Shown piece after piece: positions 5,401 through 5,428 of a stretch of 5,428 bases of DNA. Both the position numbers and the translations under genes were made by a program. This stretch comes from an uncultured Mollicutes bacterium (GTDB taxonomy: Bacteria; Bacillota_I; Bacilli_A; Acholeplasmatales; Anaeroplasmataceae). How positions within the stretch are numbered: the first letter of the stretch is position 1; every line of letters starts with the position of its first letter. The stretch spans positions 1 to 5,428 of the forward strand of contig CAMWJY010000070.1 of NCBI GenBank assembly GCA_947174685.1. Reading direction: 5' to 3'. The notes beneath the pieces are model-generated. The model was not told the origin of the DNA. It worked only from the letters and a program-made list of their open reading frames with translations, and did not search any database.

Positions 5401-5428
5401 TTGCCTAGACCCAGTGGACTAAGGAATC
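5401..5428. other. Unassigned right edge
   Basis: These last 28 bases follow the tRNA terminator. They are GC-richer than the flanking spacer and include GACCCAGTGGACTAAGG. I cannot assign them to a gene, repeat or RNA; they may be the beginning of a feature cut off by the window. Confidence 0.3.

Noticed and set aside
5401..5428. A partial second tRNA (serine-like)
   Set aside because: No T at the position 8 equivalent, no recognisable acceptor strand, and it directly follows a terminator; only the AGTGG-CTAAGG run looks tRNA-like.

Overview
The window is AT-rich, with strong AGGAGG-type ribosome binding sites, sigma-A-like promoters (TTGACA/TATAAT, often with an extended TGN), compact intergenic regions and a tRNA with an encoded CCA. 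This fits a low-GC Bacillota. The protein families suggest a Clostridia-like gut or soil anaerobe (Lachnospirales or a relative), but the exact lineage cannot be fixed from the sequence.

Layout. (1) Bases 1-38 end with the intrinsic terminator of a gene outside the window. (2) Bases 70-4260 hold one compact plus-strand operon. It has a near-consensus promoter with a dyad over its -35 box, a MarR-family regulator, and two ABC half-transporters, each with an N-terminal membrane domain and a C-terminal ATPase domain. The regulator and first transporter overlap by ATGA, and the two transporters are 1 bp apart. The operon ends at a hairpin that also terminates the convergent gene. (3) Bases 4253-5154 hold a minus-strand radical SAM protein of the SplB-like superfamily (COG1533) with its own extended -10 promoter. 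(4) Bases 5210-5400 hold a tRNA-Lys(CTT) transcription unit with its own promoter and terminator, divergent from the radical SAM gene. The last 28 bases are unexplained.

How the genes work together. The two half-transporters look like a heterodimeric exporter of the TM287/288, BmrCD, LmrCD and EfrCD type. The first subunit carries a degenerate ATP site (Ser in Walker A, Asp for the catalytic Glu, Gln for the switch His) and supplies a good NVSGGQ signature. The second subunit has an intact Walker A, Walker B and His and supplies the deviant LSQGQ. The cysteine-free MarR protein probably represses its own operon and is released by a ligand, plausibly a drug or toxic metabolite that the pump exports.

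The exporter operon and the tRNA are of familiar kinds. The observation most worth following is in the radical SAM protein. It lacks the catalytic cysteine expected of spore photoproduct lyase, yet ends in a perfect match to the bacterial sliding-clamp-binding pentapeptide (QLSLF), which hints at a DNA-associated job. I see no CRISPR array, insertion sequence, phage gene or defence system.
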